Source: Lingula anatina
Lineage: Eukaryota; Brachiopoda; Lingulata; Lingulida; Lingulidae
Assembly: GCF_001039355.2 (NCBI RefSeq)
Contig: NW_019775839.1
Span: 62,001-126,000 of the forward strand
DNA: 64,000 nucleotides
Direction: 5' to 3'
The translations under genes were made by a program, and so were the position numbers. The stretch's first letter is position 1. Each line of letters starts with the position of its first letter. Shown one piece after another: positions 11,827 to 24,411 of this stretch. The notes beneath the pieces were generated by a model. That model did not search any database and had not been told where the DNA came from. It saw nothing but the letters and a program-made list of their open reading frames with translations.

Positions 11827-11950
11827 GATCATACGGTTTATTTGTATCACTTTCTCTCCTAAGCAGTTCGATACACTAAGATTTTCCCTTCTATGATTTA
11901 CCAGTATCACTTTCCCTCCTAAGCAGTTCGATACGCTAAGATTTTCCCTT
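11827..11950 (+). repeat. Tandem duplication of about 61 bp
   Basis: Two adjacent copies share CTCCTAAGCAGTTCGATAC and AAGATTTTCCCTT. A second short tandem duplication follows at about 12,350-12,510 with the shared words TAATACCTTAGTTATATCAG and GCAACCCATCCTTATCTC. Confidence 0.75.
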
Positions 11951-13113
11951 ATCTACTTAGAAAATGCAGAAATAAAAAGGTTCATGTTATGAGAAAATAC
12001 TCTCATATCACTAATATATCAGGGTGAATTTGTTAATCCAAGCTGATTACTTATCAGCAGCACTTTGGGGGTAAAACTGTTATATGTATCCACTTCAAAC
12101 ACACTTCTCTCACCTGATCAGCTATCAGACATTGTTCTAATGCCTATTTCATCACAACAATAAGTACTACAATCTGGTACCAGGAACTATTTTGAAAGGC
12201 TTATTTCTGATAATATCATTACAGTGTCAAGTTAATGCCTTAGTTTAATGGAACATCTTAATTAGAGGTTCATATCTCTTATAATAAAATTATATAAACC
12301 CCAAACGATGGACCAGAATTGTAGTACACATCCTGGTCATCAACTATGCCAATATCTATTATAATACCTTAGTTATATCAGCAACCCATCCTTATCTCAC
12401 ACCATTAACTATGCAGATATATCAACAATATATTTATTATAATACCTTAGTTATATCAGCAACCCATCCTTATCTCACACCATTAACAATGCAGATATAT
12501 CAACAATAAACACTTCACCACCCTGTACGCTGAAATGTGTGGGAGGTAACTGTAGTCACAAGAAAAAAAAGGGAGATTTTACTCTTATGTGTTTTAATCT
12601 TTTAATTTCCTAATACTAAGTATTTTATATTAAAGAAATTGGGAAAGGGCTATTTTGCCAAATGTAGACATTTTAACGTATCGAACCCCTCAAATCAAAC
12701 TGTCTAGGTATTTAAAAAAACATTTGGTAATGAGACATGGTTAGCAAAAGCTTAGCATAATACCAATAAAAGCAAGCAACAGCATGAAGAAAGTCATATT
12801 TAAAAACACACTTAAATATGGAAATACCCCTGTAATCACACTATGAGGCTAGAAGAAGTGTATACTAGTATCTCATATTAAATCGTTTTAAATTTTAATT
12901 TTTGGCTCTTGGCACATAAATTTTTGAAAAGGATAAATGAGCTGAAGTTAAAGCTGCATATCTTTCTAATTTGACACAAAATTTTCAAGATTTGAAATAA
13001 CTGGATATATGATAGTCACTAGCACATAGCATTTGTCCTTGATAGTCCACAAAAAGCAAAAAAAAAAAAAATCTTTTCAGACTTCTGCACTCCAATGATA
13101 AATGTATGCACAT

Positions 13114-15560
13114 TTAAAATTGGCTTTCAGGATTGGTCATCATTTTGAGAGTTTCTTTCCAAATATGATCGCAGTGTTTGACTTGAAAGTTTTCTGGGAA
13201 CCCATCCTCCTGCACCAAAGATGGAATTTCTGGTCCATCTTTGCTGTCTATGTAGGAATAGAGCTGGTGACCTAACCTGATTAGAGATGAAACCAAGACA
13301 AGATTAGTGACAAACTGTCTGACATTTCTTAATCTTCTACACAAATACAAGCATCTTATTTTAGATCTACATACTAAAGGGCAAAATATAAATGAACTGA
13401 TTATAAACTTATCAGGCAGCAAGTCAAAAAGTTCATAATTTATAATCGCTTTTAATCAAGAAAAATGTGTTATTAAACTGATACCTTTACTAACACTGTT
13501 ATATTCTTTGAGACAAGTTGATTGATAGTAAAATACAAACACTACATAAGTCTACCCAATTCTCATAAAAATCATTTTAAAATGAATGACCATGTTACCT
13601 GTCATCAGCAATTTCTACAGCATCTTCATCCATGGCCACTTCTCTCTTGTCACACACATACAGCACAATGAATTCAAACAACTCACAGAGAAAAGTTTCA
13701 GTATTCAAGTGTTTTAAGGCCTCTGCCAAAACAACCACTTGTTCAGGGCTCAACTTTTCTCTGTAGCGATCGTCCAGGATATGGAAAGAGTCCTAGAAGA
13801 GTTCAAAGATAAATTGCACATGTTACAAAACAAAAAAAGAAAAGATGAAAATGACTACAAATTCTTTCCAATCAGAAAACACCCATAGCCTTGTGTTTAA
13901 ATATAAGTTATGATAATCTTTATCAAGCTTTAGATTACTTTACACAATTCAGGTCGAAATTGCAGAAAGAAAAAATTGGGACTAGCAACCAGGAAGTAAT
14001 GGTGGATGTAAATTTCAATGATTTCATTGCGTACTGCTGTAGACAAGGACCTACCTGTTTCCTCTTAGTTAAATGTTTGGCCTGTTCATAGGCAAGAACC
14101 AGCCACAGTGACTTAACATGGCTCAGGCTACAGTGTTGTCTTGCCTAAAGATGATTAAAATACCATGAAACTTTGATCCAATAACTATAATACAGCTTTG
14201 TGTATCATAAGTGAAAATGTAAATTTTATAACTAATGAATCAAAAATAATTTTTAAGAGGAAAATAAGTCAACTATTAAAACTTATAGGATAAAATGGGA
14301 ACTTAAATGTAAAATTGCTAAATACTACAAAACTGTACCTTTGCACTTTTCAATCCCGTCTCTAAGCTTAAAGTATTTTGCATGAATTCTGCAATTTTTG
14401 ACCCAGGTTCTCCACCAACTGTTACCAGGAATTCTGCACTCAGATCCAAAGCTACCAGAGAATCTGAGATATCCTGGAAGTCTCGTAGCTCACTTACTAT
14501 CTGGTGCTTAACTTGGTGGGACAGTGGTTCCTGCAATTAGAATTCATTTTTAATACTTTCTGCCCAGTTTACATGATATAAGCAGGTATCTTTCTAGGGT
14601 AAAAACCCATAAAAGTAGTTTTGTAATTGATACAGAGTAATATTTTCTTTGTGAATATTGGATATAATATAATTTTATGTAAAAAAAAAGCACCTACTTC
14701 TGATGAAAATTCCCCGAGGCACCTCTGCACAAAAAGCCTTACCTGAGGTATCTTCTCTTCCAAGTCCCTGAAGACCCTAGCATGTGTTGTATCTTCTCTG
14801 AAAGTTATGGTGTCCAACTGAAAAAGGGAAAAAAATCTTGAATTTTTTCTCTTTAATTACTTCTTTTCAGTGTGAACAAAATATCTAGTTTTTATATTAT
14901 CAATGTTTCACATACATTTACTAAGAAAAATCTTTTCATGGAATATATCACAAAGTTGCTTAACATCAACAACAAAATGGCATATCTGTATACCTGTCCG
15001 CCAAGCCTGACTTTCCCTTTCAAAAAATGCTCCTCAATTTGTTTTCCCAGTGCATCGTAATCATACTGCAGTTCTGATTCTTGCCGTGTGGACCCAGCTG
15101 ATGTTGGTGATATTTTATATGAATAGTTGCAGCTAGCCAGGATGAGAGGCATCAAGTCATGCTCAGGGTGGTAGGAGATTATGTGTGACACAATCAGGTC
15201 CTTTGGTTGGACAACATCCTCAGGTATGGCACTAGTAATATATATATATGCATAACTTTAGATGTTAACTTTTTTCTGTACTTGCTAAGTTGGGACATAA
15301 AATACTCTTCTCCAACTTCTTCTGGTTACTATGTGCTTGAATGATTACATCTTGCAACATCTCTACAATACTGTATGTTGCAGGATAATTTCCTTTTGAG
15401 ACAAATTCTCTCCGTACTATACAGTCAGTTCATATGAATGAAAAGATTGAAATTTATGAAAGTATTCGAATCACCAAGAACACTTGCATCTTACATGTAT
15501 TTTAAGGCTCAGAGTAAGAGGTGGAGAAAAGAACATATGAGTTGAAGGTAATTTATCTCT

Positions 15561-15594
<34 letters not shown>

Positions 15595-18500
15595 AACAAA
15601 ACAAGCCTGGAAAATTATACCACCCCCTTACTTTTTTCTGTATTTCCAGTAGTGTTCTTCCAGAAAGTCATTCTGTAGGTTGATAAGATGGCGCACTAGG
15701 GCCAGGGAGCACACACCATGACCACGAGAGTTTGGAAGAAGTATGGACAGAGGAGTACTGCCTTCAATCTGCATTCTACATTGCTCTTTAGGTACTCTTA
15801 GTATACCATTGGCAACTTTAACTCCTGAAAGTTTATCAAAATACTTTGAAAAAAAAATACAGTAAGGCAAATATACAGACAATTTACAGAGAAAGAGTCA
15901 TTCCTGTTGGTCAATTTTAAAATAACATTTTAATCAACATGTTATATATAATTAAATTATCCACTTTTGCAATGGTTATAATGATTGCCTTCCTGGCTGT
16001 TTCTGAGTTTGCTATTTTACACACTGCTGAGTTCTCAATTTAAACCATCTTTATGGTTAATATGTTTGTTTCACACCTGCAACCATGATAATAAAATAAG
16101 TCACAAAATTGGGAAGGTCACTTCCAATAGAAGAATAAGATATAATACAATTCTAACATGTAACACCACCTTGCATAGCACAATATATTGGTTAAAAGAA
16201 ATGGTGATCATTAACCAATTATCATGCTATCAATGTACTATAGAGTCTACTAACAAATATTAAATAAAACAAAAACTCATATCTGAAAACAAAAAATACA
16301 ACAACTTTGATCCGTTGAATACATGCAGGCATTTACAGTGTGTGTAATGAGATACTAATGACTAGGCTAATTTAAAGGAGAAATCATTATTCCAAGGAAA
16401 AAGCCGATATTTCTTCATCTTAAAGTTCAAAACAAAAAAGTACAACAAGACTGCATAAATTTTGAAACTATTTTGTGGAAAATTCTGGCATATTCTTAAT
16501 ATTATATGTGTTAAATCTACCTTTTGCTGCAATTTCTTCTCTAACTGTATACCAAACCTCTTTGAAGCATTTAATCAAGGTTTGCATCTCCATCTTTTCT
16601 GGTCCTGTAAAATATCAACATCTTTGCCATCACTGAGATTAAGGCAATCTGTAAACAAATTTAGAAGGTAGATGTCATAATTTTTTTTAAAGATATACCT
16701 TAACAACTAATAGTAAAAGAAATGACTCAAAGGTCCTTACCCTCTACCATCTTTTCAAGCATCTCTTTAATTGTGATACTCATTGCCTCATTCTTGTTAA
16801 CACGTCTTTGGTGACCCTGCGAAAGCAGTCGCTGTAGCTTGAGTATGCTGGGAAGGTAGCGCAGCATCCTAAGAGAGTGCTCCTAAAATATGCCATAAAC
16901 AATATAAACTTCCTATTTAATAATTATAACCTGTGAGTGAAATAATGCTTCTAAAAGTTTACAGTTTCAGGAACAATTGAATTGCTGTTTAGTGCAAGTG
17001 CTTGTTTGTTACAGACACACCTGACTATAAGGGCGCATTCCCATAGATTTTAGATCGATCTATCCCCGTGGGGAGTCTCACTAGATTACTATCAGATAAT
17101 CTGGCTGAAATGTCCGTCACACCTACTACAAGCTATAAGGGGGTAAGTAACTTTCGTGCCTGCTCAGCTGACAGCTATTTAGCGTGAACCCCCAGGGAGT
17201 TAGGTCGATCTTGTTGGATCGATTTAATCTCTGGGAATGGGGTCTAAGAGCATATGCATGCTGTACCTTCTGTAAGAATGCCTGAAGTATGAGCAGCTGG
17301 TGTGGTTTCTGTCCTCTTCTACTTGTCATGAATTCACTTAACTCCTGTGTGACATTATTAATGGTGATTCGGGAACGGAACCTCCAAACTTCAGGTTCCT
17401 CTGCCAGCTTGTCAACCTGCAGGACATCTCTACCTGTGTCAACTCTCTCTGTCTCATACACTAGCTTTATCAATGGATTGTTACCTACAAATTTGAGCAG
17501 ACACGCATGTATTTTTTATTATCTGTAGAAGTGACATACAAAGAAAAAAAAACAGTTTTCAGTTGCTCTCATGCATTTACTTGCATGACTGGCATCATAT
17601 CAACCTGACCACACTTTCAGTCAGGTAAGACTTAACAAAGCATTTTCAATATATGTCAAATTTACAAAATGTTTGTACATTAAATGTGAGTGAAAAGATG
17701 CCTCTGAATATAAGGAAAGGGTTTGCTTTCCTGCAATATCAAGTAATTCTCTCACCCAGTCTTTCGTCTTTGGCCATGTACTGGTTCGCATTGTTCAATT
17801 TATTTTCTAGACCCTAAAATAAAATAATCTCTATGTTTAAGTCTTTTCTATTCAATCACTTAAATATTCTTTTTGCTTTCTAGTTTATCTAGTACTATAA
17901 ACATGGAGCTGTTATGCACTGTTTATAAATGATGCAAGAGTCTCTTACACTGACAATTGGGGTGATAAAGACTCTAGCAAATTCTGCCTCCCAAGTTTGT
18001 CTGGACTGTTTGTTTCCCCATCCACTAGATCTATCAGCTAAAAAGATACAAACAAAGTTATAAAAACATACATACCAATTTTATTTTGTGCATGTGCAAC
18101 AATCTTGTTAGACTAGAGTACCTGCATGACATCTCATATAAACACATTGTCTGTCAGGAATTATATCATTACTTATCATAAATGATTATATGTTAAAAGA
18201 GAAGGAGAGAAAGCCGAGCATTCAGTGGTTTTTACATACAGTAAGTAAATTGGCAAATTCTTCCAAACGAAGTATACACAAAATCAATTTGCTTGAATCT
18301 GCAATCAAGGACTATGGTCCTGGGTCCTACCTGATGTTTCATTTATCAAAATGTTCTGGATGATCATGTGCATCATCAGTACACAGTCTTCTGGGCTCTT
18401 GCGAATGGTCCTGCTCAGAGTTTGGATATCCGCTTGAATGTGCTGCCACAGAAAGGTATTCACTCCATTTGCAAGGTTTACACCTTGGATTAAACTCGTA

Positions 18501-19292
18501 ACTCCCTGCAATGATGTTAAAATGTGAGAACAGAATGTGAGAGAACAGAATGTGCAAATTTGTACAGAATCTGTGTGAACAGTTTCCACATATAAGTAGT
18601 GTTAAAAGAGAATTTCAATAATGAGCTGTAAATTTCCCTTACTGCTTACTAATGAATTCTAAATTCAAATTGTGACAAACAACATTAACTTATTACCATG
18701 TTCCTTTTGTGCTTCAACTAAATATATTCAGCCATTGCCAGTACACATAAAACCAATACATGCAAACTCCTACGCATCCACAACCAATTTGTCAAATTTA
18801 TTATGTATGGTACATATATAGACAAATAATTTGCTGATTTAATAAATGCATGTAGCCATGATATAAATATACATTCTATAAATTTTCTTGAAGACCCCAT
18901 TCCCAAAGATATTTAGATCTATATATCCCTTTGGGGAGTCTCACTAGATTGATGTCAGCTTAACCGGCTTAAATGTTTGTCCCACCTACTAAAAGCTGTA
19001 AGGGGGTAATTAACTGCCGTGCGTGCTCGGCTGATAGCATGAACCCCCAGGGAGTTTGGTCGATCCAGAGGGATCGATCTAAATCTCTGGGAATGCAGTC
19101 TAAGACTTTCATGAGATAAAATAAAACAAAATACTAACCTGTGGATCCCGATTAGCAGCAACAAACATGGTGATGTGCGTTATCATCCTCAAGATAGCAG
19201 CCTGCACTGCACTGATTCCTCTCATTGGTTCTGAAGTTGTATTTCGGGTGCTGGCATTGCCAAGAATGTGTCCAGGTTGTGTTTGGTCATCT
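13114..19292 (-). CDS. RNF213-like: RNF213-like C-terminal domain exons
   Basis: Exons 19139-19292, 18331-18505, 17949-18037, 17756-17813, 17267-17484, 16741-16882, 16521-16604, 15632-15824, 14994-15231, 14743-14817, 14339-14530, 14055-14144, 13599-13792, 13114-13276. Stop TAA is 13114-13116. The first continues the RZ finger with Pro-Gly-His-Ile-Leu-Gly. The exon at 16,741 has His-Ser-Leu-Arg-Met-Leu-Arg-Tyr-Leu-Pro, 14,743-14,339 gives Lys-Ile-Pro-Gln then Glu-Pro-Leu, and 14,339 has Thr-Val-Gly-Gly-Glu-Pro-Gly. At 16,521-16,604 a second, upstream acceptor (16,648) would shift the frame to a stop; the inner one keeps phase. At 14,743 the donor GTAAGG was chosen for the same reason. Confidence 0.9.
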
Positions 19293-22200
19293 CTGGAAAA
19301 TAAAAAATTGCTGTATTAATTGTGTGCAAAACAGAACTTACCTGCAATAAAAATTATATTCAATTTTTTTAAATTTTTGCATGCTCTTAGAACTATTTTA
19401 AGTATGATTTATCATTAACTTGTCCTACTTTGGTAAGCCACAATTCTTTTACCTCTTTTGTCATAGAACAACATACATTAAAAAAATTACACATCCATTT
19501 CATGAACAATGATTGCTAATTTCTAACAAAGTATGACTTGATGGAAAAGCTGGTAAATTTACAGACATTTAACAAGAAAAAAGTTATTCCAACTGTATCG
19601 TTAAAACATAACTAGATACATACACAACAGATGTGTTGCATTGTGACAACATCGGCAATGGCAGATAAACACAATGAACAGAATATATACAAACATAAAC
19701 TAAATCTGTATATAAGAATTTGAAACTACATGTTGCTAAACAAATGGCTATGACCTGAACAGAAAACTTATATTTGCACAGCAAAATAAAATTAGTGAAT
19801 TTTGGTGTTCAAAACTCCATTTTTGTTCTTATTTCGAACACAGGACTCAGATTAAATATACCAAAAAAGGGTATGACCTTCATAATCTGCAAAGAACTCA
19901 ACAAAAATTCAAATGAAAAATAGAAAACTGTCTGACAAACTTGATCACTGCGGGGCACTTATCTTAGGTCAACACATTCATCACACTTTTCTTTTACCCT
20001 CAATCTATTTCTTAAAGCTTAAAACTTTACTGAACTCAGAAAGTTACTTACTCTCTTGCTTTGACATTTCCTTGGGCTGGATTGTGGTGCATCCCACCTA
20101 TTTTTATTCCACAAGTTTGACACTGAGCCTCAACAGCAGGTCTTCCACACTAAATGACATGAGCATAATTACATGAACATAAATATATGTTTAATATATA
20201 TCATCATATTCAATCAGCTTAAACCATACTATTGAATTAGTTTTAAGCAAAAGCTACATACAGGTGAGAAAAGAAAAAAGACAAAGAAATCGCCTATACT
20301 TACATCTCCAATGACATATGGGTGTCCATTAGGACAAACTGAAACAAATATGAATAAGATGCATGTTATTAACTTAATGAGATTTGAAAGTCTCAACAAA
20401 CAAACTTTACAGTGCAGACATTCTGACAACTTATAAATGCTTTTTTCAATTCCATTAATACATTCAATACCCAAATTAATTTTTAATCACAAAAAAGCTA
20501 ACCCCACAGTGTATCTGCCTGTCCACCTGTCCTCCCACTGTGGACTGCTTCTCTTATTTCACTCAGTTCATCTTGTGGCATTGTAGGGAAATAAGAAGCC
20601 TAGGTTGAGAAGAAATAAACAGCAATGAGAACCTTGATATAAATAAGTGAAAAAAGCATACATTTACCCATGCTAAAAACTGAAAGTGGCATAACCCACA
20701 GAATTTGATACTTATTTAATCTGTGCTACACATCACTGTGCACACCTCACTGAATTTTACACATATTTTAGAATCGATTCCAGTTGTGTTGTGTCAATAA
20801 CATGATTAATAACAGCTGTCAGCATCTTGAAAATCCAAAGGGCTAAGTCAATTTATACTTGATTAAATAGGACAAAACAGCATTGTGACGTAAATAAAAA
20901 CCTTTTAACTACATAAAAAATATAAAGCATTATGCTGTATAGGCTTGCTTTGTTTGCTATTTAAATGTAGATACCTTTAATCATCAAAGATATCAATATT
21001 TCTGTAAGTATTCATTCATTTCTTTTTTGGCATACTGCTAATTAAGTTTTTTTGAAAATAAAACATTGAAAATTTCAAAGCACTCTTGGTACTGTACATG
21101 GTAACTGCAATCATGTACCATAACAGAATACAAAATTTACACATAATGAATTTTGAATCAAAATTAATGTGTAGCACAAATATACTAACATTCATATCCT
21201 GTGGCTTTTGGAACATTTTCAGGAATGGTTCAAGTATTCCTTTTTGCCTAACTGTGGTACATTTCACTGAGTATATCACCATGGCATGGATGACCAGTGC
21301 TGACATCTGCTGGTGAAGCCTGTCTTGACCACGGGTGATTGTCAACTCTGGACAGCCTTGACCAATTTGGTTGGAAAGGATCTTCTGACAGAAAGTCTGA
21401 AATATAGTGCATAAATTTTAATATAGATAAGAATCAAAACTCATTTTCAGGAACCTTCCAGCTAAAGTACAAATATCACCTTTCATTGAATTTCTATAAG
21501 CACAAAAATGGTCTCCATTTAAACAATATTCCTTCAAAGGGTATCAAATGACATACTGCTGACAAAAATACTTACCTTCATTTGGAATATAGACAGCTGA
21601 TGGTAGTACTGCACCAGATTTTGTAGCACCTTGAAAGAAGAATTACACAAAGAATTCAGACAACAACAGCAGTTGCATATATGTTTATCATTTATATTGT
21701 AATATCCTCAAATCTGCTTTAAGTTCTTTAGAACAATCACTTCCTGGTTTGGTCAATCTCACTACCTGACTTTAAGATGGAAATGCATTATTGTTATAAA
21801 ATATTCAAAATTAAACAAAATGCCAAGATTAAAAAGCATCAGTACTACTGTATAAAGCTGATCAACTGTGCAGAATGTAATCAGAAGTAGCACCTTTCAC
21901 ACCTGAACTGAATCCATGGAGAATTTTGAACCATGCAAGTCAATTTAACCCTTTTAAAGCCTGGGAATATTTCAATATCCCAGTAAAAATCACTCACCTC
22001 TTGACTTGGCAGCCTGTTTGGATCTTCATGTATGTAACTTGTGGTCACCTCTCTGTACAAGGCAAGTAACATGCTTGTCTCTTTCAAAGGTACCCCATCA
22101 TTGCTTCCCTAGACAGAGGTACATATATATTTGCATCAGGAACAAAATTCATTTTGCAGATTATGTGGATTTATTTTGTGTATCAAACATCCTGCACATA

Positions 22201-24373
22201 TGAAGTTAAATAAAGTTATCTAAATCTATTAAGTGTGTTTCACCATTCCTCCAAACATGCTTTACATCAATTTTTCTTCTCAAATCGCATATTAAAGTTA
22301 AGAAAACATCAGTATACAGAAACATTAATAAACTAGGAAGCAAAGCTGGCAAATATACAGACACCATACAGGAAACAAGGCAGCAAAGCTGCCAAATGTT
22401 CAGACATTACATAGAAAAAAGTACACAAAATGTTTTGACCAAATTTGATGCACTGTTACATAATGCTTTAAAATAGCATAATCACTCTTACCCTCTTACA
22501 TTATGTACTACAGGCAAAATGGACATTGAAAAACTAGCAGGAGATTCAATTCCATTTGATATAAAAGCCACTGAAAATGCTTATGTGTGAAAAATGAAAA
22601 TTTCACACATAAAAATGATTAATTACTGTAAATGCAAACTGATAATGCTGATTTTTGAAAGCAACCTGCCTCTTTACCAAACAAAGCCACTCAGTAAATT
22701 TTAAGTAAAACAAAAATACGGTTTGAAATTTATGGGATTAATATGTGTGGGACAGCAACAGTGACGACAAAGACAAACCAATCAGAATATATACATACAC
22801 TTACAGTGTCTGTATAAAAATAGAAAAAATTTATGAACAGAGATTTTACCTCTTTACAGAAACTTACATCCAGAACTTCCTGTATAAGATCCACACTTTT
22901 CCCAAGGACCACTTTTGTCACAGTCTCTCTCAGATGCTCATACAGCTGACCACATATCAGATACATGTCTTTGTCATCATGGACCTACAAATCATTGATT
23001 ACGGTTGCCAACTTTATTCATTTATTATTTTTTTATTTGTTTTAAACTTACAGTTTCAACTCACTGTTAGAACATGGTAGGAAAAAAAATTAATACATTT
23101 CATTCTAGAAACAAAACATTCAATAGCCAACTCTACTGAAACATGTCCAACATATTTTTTTAATGAATCATACATACAATGTATATGCAATCACCTGTGT
23201 TAATGGATGTTGACACTTTCAACACAAATATAAAAACTAACCTTTTTAAACAATATTTTGACTAGTTTAAAAATGCCAAGTTTTACAGTTAATACACTAA
23301 CTTTTACTTCAAAATTTCCAAAACACTGATATTTTAAACACGTTATGTAGTTTCATTTTACCAACACTAAGTACTGATATTTCCTTGTGCACATTTTAAT
23401 TGGTATTTATGTTTTTGATATTTACACTTTTAAGCTGGACAGAGCAATTTGGTGAGACAGTTTTGTAGGGTGGTCATTTAAAAACTATAATATTACCATT
23501 TAATCATTGTAATATTATAGTTTCTCTTGAATCAACTTTTTACCTTTCACTCTACTTAAGCAGAAGGGAAATACCATCATAAAAACCTATTATTTGTCAC
23601 AATTAATATTTCAATATTGAAACCCTCTTATCGAAAATATAACCTTCTGCCTTGCTTCTGGGGGCAGTATCCATCTTGCCAGGTAGGGGACTTCAGTTAT
23701 GGTCTGTAGGGCCTCAGTGCCGTGTACTCTGCAAATCTGTTTTACCAAAAATATTCTGAAAGAAATTGCAATTAAGTTCAAGTTAATATTTTAACTACAC
23801 AGAATGTAGTTTAATTGTGGAATTGAGACTGAAAGACTTATACTGCAAAGTGAAAGACTTTACTCAAACTCTGAAATCTGCATGAACCACATTCTGTTAG
23901 ATTAAGTGCCTGACAATGAATTAATGCCTGTCTTACTGAAAGCCAATATGTCCAAACTGCCTCCGATCTGTAAACACTTACTTTGCCCATCTGACTTGAT
24001 CACACAGGTTCCCTGCTGCATCAAACAGTTCCCTCAATTCTCTGGATACAGGTATTTTCCTTCCACTCTCAACAAATGCTGAGAACATTATATCTGCCGT
24101 TACAGCAAGACCAAATCTACTTAAAGCAATGGCCTCAATACAGTCAATTTCTTTAATGCTCCCTCCTATCATGAGGCGGGCTCTCTTCAAATAAGCTGTA
24201 ACCATGCTTGCTCTGGCTGTCAGACTGCTTCCATGCTGGGAAATCTTGTTATGGAAGGAATCCTAAATAGTTCATGACAACAAATGTTAAAGTATTTTTC
24301 ATACACTATTTACATTGCTCAAGAAGTGGCTTATAACGAAAAATTTGGTCAAGGAAAAGAAATGGGATAAATC

Positions 24374-24411
<38 letters not shown>

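Larger units (their letters stand above)
10362..13113. other. Convergent intergenic region
   Basis: This region separates the lectin (+) from the 3' end of the RNF213-like gene (-). Apart from the duplications listed separately I see only AT-rich sequence. The 3' UTR of the RNF213-like gene should occupy its right-hand part, but I cannot fix its end. Confidence 0.4.

Noticed and set aside
14693-14742. Extension of the exon at 14,743-14,817 through its donor
   Set aside because: The frame stays open for some codons past GTAAGG, but only splicing at that donor gives the correct phase for the next exon and the family-like Lys-Ile-Pro-Gln-Glu junction.
16521-16648. Apparent one-base frameshift in an RNF213-like C-terminal exon
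   Set aside because: If the acceptor at 16,648 is used, the exon is 128 nt and runs into a stop. An inner acceptor (TTTTACAG) gives exon 16,521-16,604, which joins both neighbours in phase and matches the family, so no frameshift is needed.
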